Part shown: piece after piece, positions 18,521-27,728 of the stretch | Position numbering within the stretch: position 1 is the stretch's first letter | Layout of the letters: each line of letters opens with the position of its first letter | Source of the DNA: JAWXCB01 sp034440455 | GTDB taxonomy: Bacteria > Bacteroidota > Bacteroidia > Chitinophagales > CAIOSU01 | Reading direction: 5' to 3' | DNA length: 54,414 nucleotides | Assembly: GCA_034440455.1 (NCBI GenBank) | Contig: JAWXCB010000021.1 | Coordinates: forward strand, 1 to 54,414 | The notes under the pieces: model-generated | Told to the model about the DNA's origin: nothing | Database searches by the model: none | The model's input: the letters and a program-made list of their open reading frames with translations, nothing else | Position numbers and translations under genes: made by a program

Positions 18521-18982
18521 CTACAACTTCACTTCTTTCGGCACAAACATATTCGGGTCGCCACCATTCAGGATAATCTCGCGCACAATTGTAGAACTGA
18601 TATGCGCATAAAGCGGGTCAGTAAGCATACAGATGGTTTCCAACTCGGGCGCCATCGTTTTGTTGAGTTGCGCGATGGTTTTTTCATACTCAAAATCACT
18701 GCTGTTGCGGATGCCGCGAAGCAGGTAAGTCGCGTTTACGCTTTTCACAAATGTCACCGTCAATCCCTGGTATCCCATCACCTCAATGTTCTTGTGTTTT
18801 TTGAAAATGTCTTTAATCCATTGCTCGCGCTTCTCAAACGAGAAAGCATATTTCTTTGTGGAATTATTTCCGATGGCGATAATGATTTTATCAAATAGCG
18901 GCAGCGCGCGCTTTACAATGTTCACATGCCCGTTTGTAATCGGGTCAAACGAGCCGGGGAATACAGCGATTTTTTGCGACAT
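18521..18982 (-). CDS. coaD: Phosphopantetheine adenylyltransferase
   Basis: This enzyme catalyses the penultimate step of coenzyme A synthesis, joining 4'-phosphopantetheine and ATP to give dephospho-CoA. The nucleotidyltransferase signature 'AVFPGSFDPITNGHVNIV' is at the N-terminus, and 'LRGIRNSSDFEYE' and 'YAHISSTIVREI' follow (the ISST/SSTxVR motif). The frame is open upstream to 19051, but the ATG at 18982 (MSQKIAVFPGSFDP) gives the normal family length of 153 residues. It begins 5 bases after the rsmD stop, so coaD, rsmD and the DUF3822 gene look like one operon. Confidence 0.95.
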   Translation of the reverse strand: MSQKIAVFPGSFDPITNGHVNIVKRALPLFDKIIIAIGNNSTKKYAFSFEKREQWIKDIFKKHKNIEVMGYQGLTVTFVKSVNATYLLRGIRNSSDFEYEKTIAQLNKTMAPELETICMLTDPLYAHISSTIVREIILNGGDPNMFVPKEVKL

Positions 18983-18986
18983 GCCG

Positions 18987-19535
18987 CTAAGATAAAGAGG
19001 AAAGCTGAAAAATACTGAAGAGGCTCGACCCGTATTTGCGCTGCTGCACAAAGCGCGGGTGTTTCTCGAAAAATACTTTGGGCTGATGTTCCAGAATAAA
19101 CCATCCGCCTGCTTTCAGCAGATTATTTTCAAAAACCAAACTGATTAATTCATCGAGATTTTCAAACGTGTAAGGCGGGTCCGCAAAAATCAAATCATAT
19201 TGTGCATGTGGGTTGCGCAGAAATGAAAAGACATCCTCTTTAACTACATCTATTTGCGCTTCGATTCCTAATTCCTTTGCTGCATTTTGCATGTACCGCG
19301 CACAACCGGAATTGTTGTCAACCGCAGTAATGTTTTCACAACCGCGTGAAGCAAGTTCAAAACTGATGTTGCCCGTGCCTGCAAATAAATCAAGCGCAAT
19401 GAGCGATTCAAAATCAAACCGATTGTTCAGGATATTGAAAATGCTTTCTTTGGAAAAATCAGTAGTAGGGCGCACAGGCAATCCCTTTGGCGGATTGAAT
19501 CTTCTTCCTTTCAGCGAGCCTCCGATTATGCGCAT
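18987..19535 (-). CDS. rsmD: 16S rRNA (guanine(966)-N2)-methyltransferase RsmD
   Basis: This 182-residue Rossmann methyltransferase acts on 16S rRNA. The SAM-binding motif I DLFAGTG is at residues 49-55 and the catalytic motif IV DPPY at 119-122. The N-terminal 'MRIIGGSLKGRRF' is characteristic of RsmD. It overlaps the end of the DUF3822 gene by 10 bases and is followed closely by coaD, an arrangement shared with other Bacteroidota as far as I recall. Confidence 0.93.
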   Translation of the reverse strand: MRIIGGSLKGRRFNPPKGLPVRPTTDFSKESIFNILNNRFDFESLIALDLFAGTGNISFELASRGCENITAVDNNSGCARYMQNAAKELGIEAQIDVVKEDVFSFLRNPHAQYDLIFADPPYTFENLDELISLVFENNLLKAGGWFILEHQPKVFFEKHPRFVQQRKYGSSLFSIFQLSSLS

Positions 19536-20458
19536 AGATGAATGCTGAAAAGCAGGGAATGCAAATGGCGCGGCACGGCTTCTAATTTTGAAGAATACTT
19601 CAACGCCTTTGGGCGTTCGGCAAACTCTACATTTTGCAAGAAGCGTTTTGCTGTTTGATAAAACTGCGTATCTGGTGTAATGTCACCCGAAAGCAGTACG
19701 CTGATTTCTTCGGGATGGAAACTTAATTCTTCAGCCACCGCAAGCAGGTAATAGCTGAAATCTTCTTTCGTGTGAACGGGATAAGAATTATAAAAAGCAA
19801 ACGCTCCGTTTTGCATTGCGGCAAGATGGAGCCTGCTGCCGGCAAGATGCGCAAACAAACGATTGTGCTGCAGATTTTTATTTTCCCGGAGAATATTTGA
19901 AACAAACGGAGTGGCTACATGCAGCAAGTCAAATTTCTCAAACACGCTTCTGAGCGATTCAAGGAAATTATTGTGAATACCATAAACATTGAATGCAGGG
20001 ATGTGTTCGATAAAATCGTTAACCGCCTGCTCCGGTTCAGAAACGCTGAAGTTGAGATAAGCGTTGATTTCATTTTCAACGAAAAGCTCTTGCGGCACTA
20101 AAACATTCTCGCCCGTATCTACCGCGATAGTGACATGCCCGAATGATTGCTGTCCCAACTTATGCTCGTTGAAAAGCCGCGCAGCTTCATTCCAGAAATC
20201 CGAAGGGCTTTGCTCTTTTGCAAACTGAAAATTGGTAAGGGAAACAACGCGGTGATGAATTACATCGAGCACGCTCCATGAAATTTTTTCAGGGCTGAGA
20301 TACACCGCAAGCCGACAGTCGGATTTATTCAGTTTATTGAACTGTTCGTCTGTGTATTCTGTGCGTTGCAAGGGGGCGGTTTCAGGCAAGTGGAAGAAAG
20401 ATTTGCTGCCACAATAATAATCAACAAACCTTGAACAGGAGCTAATTCCAAGTATCAA
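19526..20458 (-). CDS. DUF3822 family protein
   Basis: This protein of about 310 residues has an actin-like/ASKHA look: 'CRLAVYLSPEKISWSVLDV' near the N-terminus, and 'LFAHLAGSRLHLAAMQNGAF' and 'YYLLAVAEELSFHPEEISVL' further on. This fits DUF3822, a Bacteroidota family whose genes sit beside rsmD and coaD. Function is unknown. The open frame starts with TTG at 20458; a second TTG at 20389 (before PETAPLQRTEYT) is an alternative and no ATG is available, so the start is uncertain. It overlaps rsmD by 10 bases. Confidence 0.8.
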   Translation of the reverse strand: MILGISSCSRFVDYYCGSKSFFHLPETAPLQRTEYTDEQFNKLNKSDCRLAVYLSPEKISWSVLDVIHHRVVSLTNFQFAKEQSPSDFWNEAARLFNEHKLGQQSFGHVTIAVDTGENVLVPQELFVENEINAYLNFSVSEPEQAVNDFIEHIPAFNVYGIHNNFLESLRSVFEKFDLLHVATPFVSNILRENKNLQHNRLFAHLAGSRLHLAAMQNGAFAFYNSYPVHTKEDFSYYLLAVAEELSFHPEEISVLLSGDITPDTQFYQTAKRFLQNVEFAERPKALKYSSKLEAVPRHLHSLLFSIHLCA

Positions 20459-20543
20459 ATTCCAAATTTCAAATTGTAAAATTTGAGGATTTGGTGTTTG
20501 AGGATTCAGTTTTGGAACTTACAAACTATCGTATTTTAGCGGT

Positions 20544-20999
20544 ATGATACGCTCTCTGAATCCCGCTTTTAAGGAATATGTGCAATTGAAAATCGAGCGC
20601 AATGCATTTATCAAAGCGTTGGGGTTTCACATCCACACCATTGAGGAAGGCAAGATAGAAGGCGAGCTTCCTTTCCGAAAAATACACGAGCAGCAGAACG
20701 GCTTTTTCCACGGAGGCGTGATTTCTTCCCTCTGCGACATGGTGTGCGGCTATGCCGCTTATTCTCTTGTGGAAGCAGGCACACAGGTCTTCACCGTTGA
20801 AATCAAAGTTTCTTATTTAAGAAAAGGAATTGGCGACAAGTTACTTGCCAAAGGCAGCGTAGTGAAAGCTGGAAACAATTTTCATTTCTGCGAAGCCGAA
20901 ATTTATGCGGAGAATAAAGGCGAAAGAAAATTAATTGCGAAAGCCACTTCCACAATGGCAGTGGTAAGTGAGAAAGTGAACGATAAATACGGTGATTAA
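20544..20999 (+). CDS. PaaI-like hotdog thioesterase
   Basis: This 151-residue single hotdog-fold protein carries the PaaI-type active-site pattern 'NGFFHGGVISSLCDMVCGYA', with Asn and the HGG loop followed by the catalytic Asp. Such enzymes hydrolyse acyl-CoA thioesters, often aromatic or medium-chain. It lies 47 bases upstream of an acyl-CoA carboxylase beta subunit gene, so a role in acyl-CoA turnover is plausible. It is divergent from the DUF3822 gene. Confidence 0.85.
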   Translation: MIRSLNPAFKEYVQLKIERNAFIKALGFHIHTIEEGKIEGELPFRKIHEQQNGFFHGGVISSLCDMVCGYAAYSLVEAGTQVFTVEIKVSYLRKGIGDKLLAKGSVVKAGNNFHFCEAEIYAENKGERKLIAKATSTMAVVSEKVNDKYGD

Positions 21000-21046
21000 C
21001 ACAAATCTACATCACACAACACCCCCCACAACACTCAACACCCAAA

Positions 21047-22588
21047 ATGGAAGACAAACTAAAACTATTAGAACAGAAAAGAACAGAAGCCTTACTGGGC
21101 GGTGGCGCTGACAAAATCAAGAAACAACATGAGAAGGGGAAACTCTCCGCCCGTGAGCGCATTCAACTTTTGATGGACGAAGGTTCTTTTGAAGAGATTG
21201 GTATGTTTGTTACACATCGCAGCCGCGATTTCGGAATGGAAGAACAGATTTATCCGGGCGATGGCGTTATTACCGGCTATGGCACTATAAGCGGAAGGTT
21301 AGTGTATGTTTTCTCGCAGGATTTCACGGTGTTTGGCGGCTCGCTTTCTGAAACTCACGCAGAAAAAATCTGTAAGGTGATGGATTTGGCGATGAAGAAT
21401 GGCGCGCCAGTAATAGGGTTAAATGACAGTGGTGGCGCGCGCATTCAGGAAGGCGTGAATTCACTGGGCGGCTATGCGGATATTTTTTATCGCAACACGC
21501 TTGCTTCAGGAGTCATCCCGCAGATTTCTGCAATCATGGGTCCATGCGCGGGAGGTGCGGTGTATTCGCCTGCAATCACTGATTTTATTTTCATGGTGGA
21601 AAAGACTTCTTACATGTTCGTTACCGGTCCCAACGTGGTGAAAACGGTAACACATGAAGAAGTGACAGCAGAGGAATTGGGTGGTGCGCATACCCATGCA
21701 TCCAAATCGGGCGTGACACATTTTGCATGCACGAACGAAGCGGAATGTATTGAGCACATCAAAAAGTTGTTGAGTTACATTCCGCAGAATTGCGAAGATG
21801 CGGTTCCGCGCCTTTCTTATACATCTGGGAATGAAGCGCGTCCGCTACTCGATGAAATTATTCCCGCCAATTCGCAGCAGCCTTATGATATGCGCGAGCT
21901 GATTGCAGGCACGGTTGATACAGATTCGTTTTTTGAAGTGCATAAAGATTTTGCGGAAAATATTTTAGTCGGATTTGCGCGAATCGCAGGAAGAAGCGTT
22001 GGCGTAGTTGCAAACCAACCCGCGCACCTTGCAGGCGTACTTGATATTAACTCCTCACGTAAAGGCGCGCGCTTCGTGCGCTTCTGTGATGCGTTCAATA
22101 TTCCGCTTTTGGTGTTTGTGGATGTGCCCGGTTTTCTTCCCGGCACTGACCAGGAATGGAATGGCATCATCAGTAATGGCTCGAAGCTGCTCTATGCGTT
22201 TTCCGAAGCCACTGTTCCAAAAGTGACTGTCATTACGCGCAAGGCGTATGGCGGTGCGTATGATGTGATGAACTCCAAGCACATCGGTGCGGACATGAAT
22301 TACGCATGGCTCAATGCGGAAATCGCTGTGATGGGACCGAAAGGCGCTGCGGAAATTATTTTCAAAAATGAAATTGCGAAAGCAAAGAATCCTGAAGCCA
22401 AGTTGCAGGAAAAAGTGAATGAATACACGGAAACATTCGCCAATCCCTATCGCGCTGCGGCACGCGGATTTATTGATGAAGTAATCAAGCCGGAAGAAAC
22501 CCGCATCAAACTCATCAAGGCGTTTGACATGCTGGAAAATAAAGTCGTGAAACTGCCGAGGAAAAAGCACGGGAATATTCCGTTGTAA
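21047..22588 (+). CDS. Acyl-CoA carboxylase carboxyltransferase beta subunit (propionyl-CoA type)
   Basis: This is a 513-residue biotin-dependent carboxyltransferase. Family motifs are easy to see: 'KLSARERIQLLMDEGSFEE', 'LNDSGGARIQEGV', 'GPCAGGAVYSPAITDF' and 'FVDVPGFLPGTDQE', forming the two crotonase-like oxyanion holes. The C-terminal 'ARGFIDEVIKPEETR' fits propionyl-CoA carboxylase PccB or the beta subunit of methylmalonyl-CoA decarboxylase. The partner biotin carboxylase and biotin carrier genes are not in this window, so the exact acyl-CoA cannot be fixed. Propionyl-CoA is the most probable substrate. Confidence 0.92.
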   Translation: MEDKLKLLEQKRTEALLGGGADKIKKQHEKGKLSARERIQLLMDEGSFEEIGMFVTHRSRDFGMEEQIYPGDGVITGYGTISGRLVYVFSQDFTVFGGSLSETHAEKICKVMDLAMKNGAPVIGLNDSGGARIQEGVNSLGGYADIFYRNTLASGVIPQISAIMGPCAGGAVYSPAITDFIFMVEKTSYMFVTGPNVVKTVTHEEVTAEELGGAHTHASKSGVTHFACTNEAECIEHIKKLLSYIPQNCEDAVPRLSYTSGNEARPLLDEIIPANSQQPYDMRELIAGTVDTDSFFEVHKDFAENILVGFARIAGRSVGVVANQPAHLAGVLDINSSRKGARFVRFCDAFNIPLLVFVDVPGFLPGTDQEWNGIISNGSKLLYAFSEATVPKVTVITRKAYGGAYDVMNSKHIGADMNYAWLNAEIAVMGPKGAAEIIFKNEIAKAKNPEAKLQEKVNEYTETFANPYRAAARGFIDEVIKPEETRIKLIKAFDMLENKVVKLPRKKHGNIPL

Positions 22589-22733
22589 GTCTTCTTGCCT
22601 GTAATTTGAAATGCTGTTTCGACTCCATCTCCATTTGAGAGGGGCGGGCTGAGGTTGTTTCGACTGTGGTCTTTTTCGATTCCTGTTTTAGTAGAACTTA
22701 CTTTTTGAAGTTTAAAATAATCTTGCGCCCCCT
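22589..22733. other. Non-coding spacer after the carboxylase gene
   Basis: There is no open frame with coding character. A short C-rich palindromic phrase around 22630-22650 is the only structure noticed. Confidence 0.4.
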
Positions 22734-23039
22734 CTAAAAGTTGTGCTTGATTTCCCTTTGCAGTTCATAAATAATCTGCTTAGGCTGCCAATCTGTTTGG
22801 CGATTTCTTATTGACAGCCCATGGCATTTATGCTCAAGAGCGCTTCTTTCAACTCCAAGAATTGAAGCAACGCTGGAATAGTCTTGATCTCGTTCCTCTT
22901 GCTGTGTAATGCTTGTTGAGCCAATACCAGTTTACTTGAATACGCCCATGTCCTGAAAGCCCTGATTGTCTGCCCCGTTCACACTTGCAACGCCTGATAC
23001 TGTTTACGGCTTCCCGATGAATTTCAGCAATACGAGTTC
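22734..23039 (-). pseudogene. Decayed ORF of unknown origin
   Basis: On the minus strand a frame can be read with protein-like composition, interrupted by two in-frame TAA codons. Its last 65 codons (22734-22931) are open and end with residues such as SILGVERSALEHKCHG and DWQPKQIIYELQREIKH. No start codon and no recognised domain are seen. It may be the tail of a decayed gene left in a degraded region. It could also be chance, as the length is modest. Confidence 0.3.
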
Positions 23040-23049
23040 AAGTTCTTTC

Positions 23050-23274
23050 TGGTTATGCTATCACACATCCCAATCCTGTTTTAGGAATGGAATTTAGCGG
23101 GATTAGCTCCGAGCAATTTTATGAGGTGCAGATTTTCAACACTACCGGGGTGCTGATTTTTACAACCCAACTCAACGCTCCGACAAGAGCGAAGTGATGC
23201 GCGAAACGGCTTCGCTGCCCGGAGTTTACTTTGTGAAGGTAGCAACAAAGAAAGGAGAGCGTGTGCTTAGCTGA
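23050..23274 (+). pseudogene. Relic of a T9SS C-terminal sorting domain
   Basis: Two adjacent frames together read like a complete type A sorting domain. The first frame has YAITHPNPVLG, then EQFYEVQIFNTTGVLIF, and stops. The second frame, after an apparent one-base loss near 23185-23200, has DKSEVMRETASLPGVYFVKV and ends ERVLS. The rest of the parent protein is absent upstream. I read it as the leftover 3' end of a deleted secreted-protein gene. Confidence 0.6.
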
Positions 23275-23375
23275 TAAAGATGTGAACTCCGCTTGAATGA
23301 ATCTTAGAGCTTTCTTGGCAATTAAGATTAAAGGAATCTACCTGTTCCGGCTGAATTTTACAGCAATGACAATTC

Positions 23376-23990
23376 CTAATTCCGCCTCCCCATCGCCCTT
23401 ACCTGCCTTAATTCCCGCAGCATCCAATTTTTGTAAATGTTCATTTGTTCAGGCAGCAGTTGTGTTCTGTCGTACATGCCTTTTGCATGACGTTGGCGGT
23501 ATGCCTCGTAGAGCGTCACCGCGCATGCTACGGAAATGTTGAGGCTCGCGGTCATGCCCGTCATCGGGATAATGATTGTTTCGTCAGCCGCTTCAAGCAT
23601 CTTGCGGCTCAGTCCGTCTTTCTCGTTCCCAAATAGCAAAGCCACCGAGCCGGTGAGGTCAACATCATAAATGCTTTTTGCAGAAAATTCTGAACTCAGC
23701 GCATATATTTTCTGATACCTGCCGCGAATAGCATTTAAAAAATTATCGCTCTCGCGGAAGTAGTTGATGTCAGTCCAGCGCACAGAGCCGGAGGAAGTTT
23801 TGCGCCCGAACTTGCGCGGGCGGGGCGCGTGTTCGTTCAGCACATGCACATCCTGCACGCCCACCGCATCGCAACTGCGCAACACGGCAGAGATGTTATG
23901 CGGGTCATGCACGTTTTCCAACCCTACGGTAATATCCAACTGCCTTTTTATCAGAACCTCGGCTATCTTTTGTTCACGGTGGGGAGTCAT
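23376..23990 (-). CDS. trmH: TrmH/SpoU family RNA 2'-O-methyltransferase
   Basis: This 204-residue SPOUT methyltransferase contains the three knot motifs: 'NVHDPHNISAVLRSCDAVGV' (motif 1, Asn and Arg), 'ALLFGNEKDGLS' (motif 2) and 'IPMTGMTASLNISVACAVTL' (motif 3). This order and the C-terminal extension with 'AYRQRHAKGMYD' fit TrmH, which methylates G18 of tRNA. A related rRNA specificity is not excluded. It stands alone between decayed sequence and the AsmA gene, which is on the other strand. Confidence 0.88.
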   Translation of the reverse strand: MTPHREQKIAEVLIKRQLDITVGLENVHDPHNISAVLRSCDAVGVQDVHVLNEHAPRPRKFGRKTSSGSVRWTDINYFRESDNFLNAIRGRYQKIYALSSEFSAKSIYDVDLTGSVALLFGNEKDGLSRKMLEAADETIIIPMTGMTASLNISVACAVTLYEAYRQRHAKGMYDRTQLLPEQMNIYKNWMLRELRQVRAMGRRN

Positions 23991-24156
23991 GAGAAGTTTA
24001 CAGTTTGAAGTTTAGAGTTAGGGCTATTTGTTCTTCATCGTTTTCAGTTTGTGCTGCTCAATGCCCGTTGACTGTCGTCTGTGGACTGTTGACTTCATCT
24101 TGTGCACGATTATTGCTCAACAAAGTAACTTCGCCTCACTTATAAATGAATAAATC

Positions 24157-27087
24157 ATGCTCAAAAAAATTCTGATCTCGGTTGTTGTTATCATCGTTCT
24201 GCTGCTCGGCTTTTTAATTGCCGCTCCCTTTATCTTCAAGGGGAAACTCATCGAAATTGCCAAGAAAGAACTGAACAACCAACTGAATGCAAAAGTAGAT
24301 TTTAAAGATGTCGGAATCTCCATTTTCAAAGATTTTCCCAACCTCACGCTGTCGCTGCATGAGTTGAGCATCGTGAACAATGCGCCCTTTGAAGGCGACA
24401 CATTGGCTGCTATCGGCTCATTTGCCGTAAGCGTTGATATTATGAGCGTAATTAATGGCGATGTAGTGGACATTAAAGGCATTTTTATTAACCAGCCCGA
24501 TTTGAATGTGCGCGTATTGAAAGACGGCACCGCGAATTATAACATTATGAAGGCTGCTGAAACGGAAAAGAAAACTACCGAAAGCTCTGCCGTGAAAATC
24601 AAGCTCAACACCATTCAAATCTCAGACGGCAACATCCTATATAACGATAAGCAGGGCGACATGAGCGCAACCCTCTCCAATCTCAACTTCAAAGGCAATG
24701 GCGATTTCACGCAGGACATTTTTGATTTCAACACACAAACCACAATTGAAAAAGCATCTGTCTTTTCCGGCTCAATTGCTTACCTCAACAAAGCTAATCT
24801 TGATTTGAAGCTCGACCTCGGAGTGGACATGATTAACAGCAAATACACATTCAAAGACAACACGGTGCGCATCAACGCGCTGGTGCTTGGCTTAGACGGT
24901 TGGCTTTCCGATAAAAAGAAAGACCAGTATGACATGGACTTAAAATTTTCAGCAAAGGAAACTTCATTCAAAAATTTGCTTTCACTTGTTCCAGCAATTT
25001 ATCTGAAAGATTTTGACGAAGTGAAGACAGCGGGCAATCTTGCGCTCTCCGGTTTTGCAAAAGGAAGCTACGTTGGTGAATTCTATCCCGCGTTTGGCTT
25101 GTTAGTGAAAGTAGATGATGCCATGTTTCAATATCCCGGCTTGCCTGCTTCGGTTTCGGCAATCTTCATTGATGCAAAGGTTGACTGCCCAGGAGGCAAT
25201 TTGGATAAAACAGTGATTGATATTTCCAAGTTGAATTTTAAAGTGGGCAGTGAACCGCTCGCAATGAAAATTCATATAAAAACTCCTATCTCCGACCCTG
25301 ATATTGATTTGACTGCGAAAGGAAAAATTGATTTGGCAAACGTGAAGCAGTTTTACCCGATAGAAGCAGGCGAAGAACTTGCTGGCAAAGTGGAAGCAGA
25401 CGCTGCGATGAAAGGCAGACTCTCCGCATTAGAAAATGAGCAGTATGACAAAGTGCAGGCAAGCGGCACAGTAAACATTGCAGGGCTGAAATACAAGAGT
25501 AAAGATTTACCTGAAGGTATTGTTGCGGATAAAATCGCAGTTGTTTTTACTTCAAAAAAAGGTACAACTCCTGCTGCTGCTTCTTTGCCAATTATCGGAT
25601 ATGGCTCTCTTGATATTCAAAACCTAAAATATGCCGATAAAACTTTGCCCGGTGGCAAAGTCGACATCAGCAGCATGTTTGTTACGCTGAATGAAAACGA
25701 TGCTGCGCTTGAACGCCTGAATGCGAAAGTTGGCAAAAGTGATTTCGCGCTCTCGGGCAAGCTCGATAACCTGCTCGGATATTTATTGAGCGATGGCACG
25801 CTCTCCGGCAACCTCAATTTGAAATCAAACCAGATTGATGCAAACGAGTGGATGACAACGGAAACAACCACAGCAGAAACTTATTCCGCTTCAACATCAA
25901 CCGAAAGCGCTGCAATACCCGCCAACCTTAACCTTGATTTCACCGCAAGCGTCACGAAAGTATTGTATGACAAGATGCAACTCAACAATGTAGCAGGCCA
26001 GGCTACGATTAAAGATGAAACATTCACGCTGCGCTCGCTCACCGCTTCGGCATTGGGCGGCAGCGCATTGATAAATGGAAAATATTCTACCAAAGAAGTC
26101 GGTTTGCCAAAAATTGATTTTGGTTATGACATCAAAAATATTGATATCAAGCAAGCTTACACTGCCATCGGCACTACGGAGCAAATTGCGCCTATCTTCA
26201 AATACATGAATGGCAAGTTCAGTTCAACGCTCAACATGAAAGGCGCATTGCTTGAAGATTTATCGCTTGATATGAAAACGCTGCTCGCAAACGGGCGCGT
26301 GGATATTAATCAGGCAACCATCACCGGCTTTGATGTGCTCACGAACATTGCCGACCGTTTTAAAATTAAAGAACTGAAAAACGTGAACATCAGCGATGCG
26401 TGGACGGTGTTTGAAGTGGTGAACGGCAGAATCGCAGTCGAGCCGTTTGACATCAACCTTAACAACATTAAGATGAATGTGGGTGGCTCGCACGGAATAG
26501 ATAATTCAGTGGATTACGATGTGTTAATGGACGTGCCGAAAAATCTGCTTGGTGGCGCGGGCAATTTGGTGAATGACTTGCTGGCGAAAAATCCGATTCC
26601 GGGTTTTAGTGCGGGCAATCTGCCAGATTTAACAAAATTCAAAGTGAAAGTGACGAATACATTGAGCGACCCAAAACTCGCGTTCAGCATGGTAGGCGGA
26701 AGCGGGATAAGCGTGAAGGAACAAATGATTGAAAATGTGAAAGAACAGGTGCAGGAAATCAAAGAAGATGTGAGCGCAGCTGCAAAAGCACAGGCAGATA
26801 AAATCGTTGCTGAAGCAAAGAAGCAAGCGCAGGTTGTGCGTGACGAAGGGAAAAAACTTGCAGACAAAACAAAGAAGGAAGGTTATGCAGCAGCAAAAAG
26901 ATTAGAAGACGAAGCGAAAAACCCGATTGCGAAAGCAGCGGCAAAACCCGCAGCCGAAAAGTTGCGCAAGGAAGCCGATAATTCTGCAAACAAGATTAAC
27001 AAAGAGGCGAACGACAAGGCAAACAAGATAGAACAGGAAGCACAGAAGCGCGCGAATGATGTTCTGGAAAAATCAAAGTTGAATTAA
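24157..27087 (+). CDS. AsmA-like envelope protein with C-terminal coiled coil
   Basis: This is a 976-residue protein. One N-terminal membrane helix (residues 5-30, 'ISVVVIIVLLLGFLIAAPFIF') is followed by AsmA features: 'IAKKELNNQLNAKVDFKDVG' and 'IFKDFPNLTLSLHELSI', a long beta-rich middle, and an AsmA C-terminal-type region near 650-830. Such proteins are thought to form long hydrophobic bridges carrying phospholipid between inner and outer membranes. The last 110 or so residues are an alternating Ala/Lys/Glu coiled coil (KAQADKIVAEAKKQAQVV and on), which is not part of the standard domain. It stands alone, with a thioesterase gene 69 bases downstream. Confidence 0.85.
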   Translation: MLKKILISVVVIIVLLLGFLIAAPFIFKGKLIEIAKKELNNQLNAKVDFKDVGISIFKDFPNLTLSLHELSIVNNAPFEGDTLAAIGSFAVSVDIMSVINGDVVDIKGIFINQPDLNVRVLKDGTANYNIMKAAETEKKTTESSAVKIKLNTIQISDGNILYNDKQGDMSATLSNLNFKGNGDFTQDIFDFNTQTTIEKASVFSGSIAYLNKANLDLKLDLGVDMINSKYTFKDNTVRINALVLGLDGWLSDKKKDQYDMDLKFSAKETSFKNLLSLVPAIYLKDFDEVKTAGNLALSGFAKGSYVGEFYPAFGLLVKVDDAMFQYPGLPASVSAIFIDAKVDCPGGNLDKTVIDISKLNFKVGSEPLAMKIHIKTPISDPDIDLTAKGKIDLANVKQFYPIEAGEELAGKVEADAAMKGRLSALENEQYDKVQASGTVNIAGLKYKSKDLPEGIVADKIAVVFTSKKGTTPAAASLPIIGYGSLDIQNLKYADKTLPGGKVDISSMFVTLNENDAALERLNAKVGKSDFALSGKLDNLLGYLLSDGTLSGNLNLKSNQIDANEWMTTETTTAETYSASTSTESAAIPANLNLDFTASVTKVLYDKMQLNNVAGQATIKDETFTLRSLTASALGGSALINGKYSTKEVGLPKIDFGYDIKNIDIKQAYTAIGTTEQIAPIFKYMNGKFSSTLNMKGALLEDLSLDMKTLLANGRVDINQATITGFDVLTNIADRFKIKELKNVNISDAWTVFEVVNGRIAVEPFDINLNNIKMNVGGSHGIDNSVDYDVLMDVPKNLLGGAGNLVNDLLAKNPIPGFSAGNLPDLTKFKVKVTNTLSDPKLAFSMVGGSGISVKEQMIENVKEQVQEIKEDVSAAAKAQADKIVAEAKKQAQVVRDEGKKLADKTKKEGYAAAKRLEDEAKNPIAKAAAKPAAEKLRKEADNSANKINKEANDKANKIEQEAQKRANDVLEKSKLN

Positions 27088-27092
27088 TAATC

Positions 27093-27142
27093 ACCGCAAA
27101 GACGCAGAGAAAATAAACTTCGCGCCTTTGCGTATTTGCGGT
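27093..27142. repeat. Imperfect hairpin between AsmA and thioesterase genes
   Basis: ACCGCAAA pairs with TTTGCGGT and ACGCA with TGCGT, separated by one-base bulges and a loop of about 20 bases. It looks like a dispersed 'CGCAAAGACGCA' type intergenic element. It could also limit read-through from the AsmA gene. Confidence 0.5.
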
Positions 27143-27156
27143 AAAAATAAAATCAA

Positions 27157-27582
27157 ATGGCAATTTGGAAAACTCCGGCTGACGTTAAAATGCTCAACGA
27201 GCAAAGCAAGCATTGCATGCCCGGACACATCGGAATTGAAGTCACCGAAATCGGTGACGACTATGTGAAAGCCCGTATGCCCGTTGACCACCGCACCACG
27301 CAGCCCTATGGGTTGTTGCATGGCGGAGCATCGGTTGCGCTTGCCGAATCACTTGGTAGCGTTGCAGGCACATTATGCGTTAATATTTCAGAAGAAGCAG
27401 TTGTCGGTTTGGAAATTAACGCGAATCATATTCGCTCTGTGAAAAGCGGTTTTGTATATGGCGTTGCCAAGTCTTTGCACATCGGCAGAAGCACTCAGGT
27501 GTGGGAAATCAAAATCACGAATGAAGAAGGCAAACTTGTGTGCGCCAGCAGGATTACGCTGGCAGTGGTGAAAATAAAGTGA
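27157..27582 (+). CDS. Hotdog-fold thioesterase
   Basis: This 141-residue single-domain hotdog protein has the YbgC/PaaI-like motif 'TQPYGLLHGGASVALAESLG', with the HGG loop followed by the catalytic Glu of the Arthrobacter-type 4-hydroxybenzoyl-CoA thioesterase/EntH/MenI group. One option is 1,4-dihydroxy-2-naphthoyl-CoA hydrolysis in menaquinone synthesis, but no men genes are nearby. Otherwise it may act on general acyl-CoA. It is the second hotdog thioesterase in this window. Confidence 0.85.
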   Translation: MAIWKTPADVKMLNEQSKHCMPGHIGIEVTEIGDDYVKARMPVDHRTTQPYGLLHGGASVALAESLGSVAGTLCVNISEEAVVGLEINANHIRSVKSGFVYGVAKSLHIGRSTQVWEIKITNEEGKLVCASRITLAVVKIK

Positions 27583-27728
27583 GCCTTTCGCATTCTGAAT
27601 TCAGAGCGCTATTCCCGCTCTTGTTGATAACATTTGCTTTCGTTGCATAACTATTCTCGTCCGATTATTTCTTTTTCCTTCATGTCCTTTCTAAATTTCG
27701 GACAAATTTTTTCACCAAAACAACCGCT

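Noticed and set aside
22055..22570. 171-codon minus-strand frame inside the acyl-CoA carboxylase gene
   Set aside because: Shadow frame; the plus-strand gene is clear.
21047..22588. Acetyl-CoA carboxylase (fatty acid synthesis) as identity of the beta subunit
   Set aside because: The size (513 residues) and motifs fit the propionyl/methylmalonyl type rather than AccD, which is shorter and has a zinc finger.
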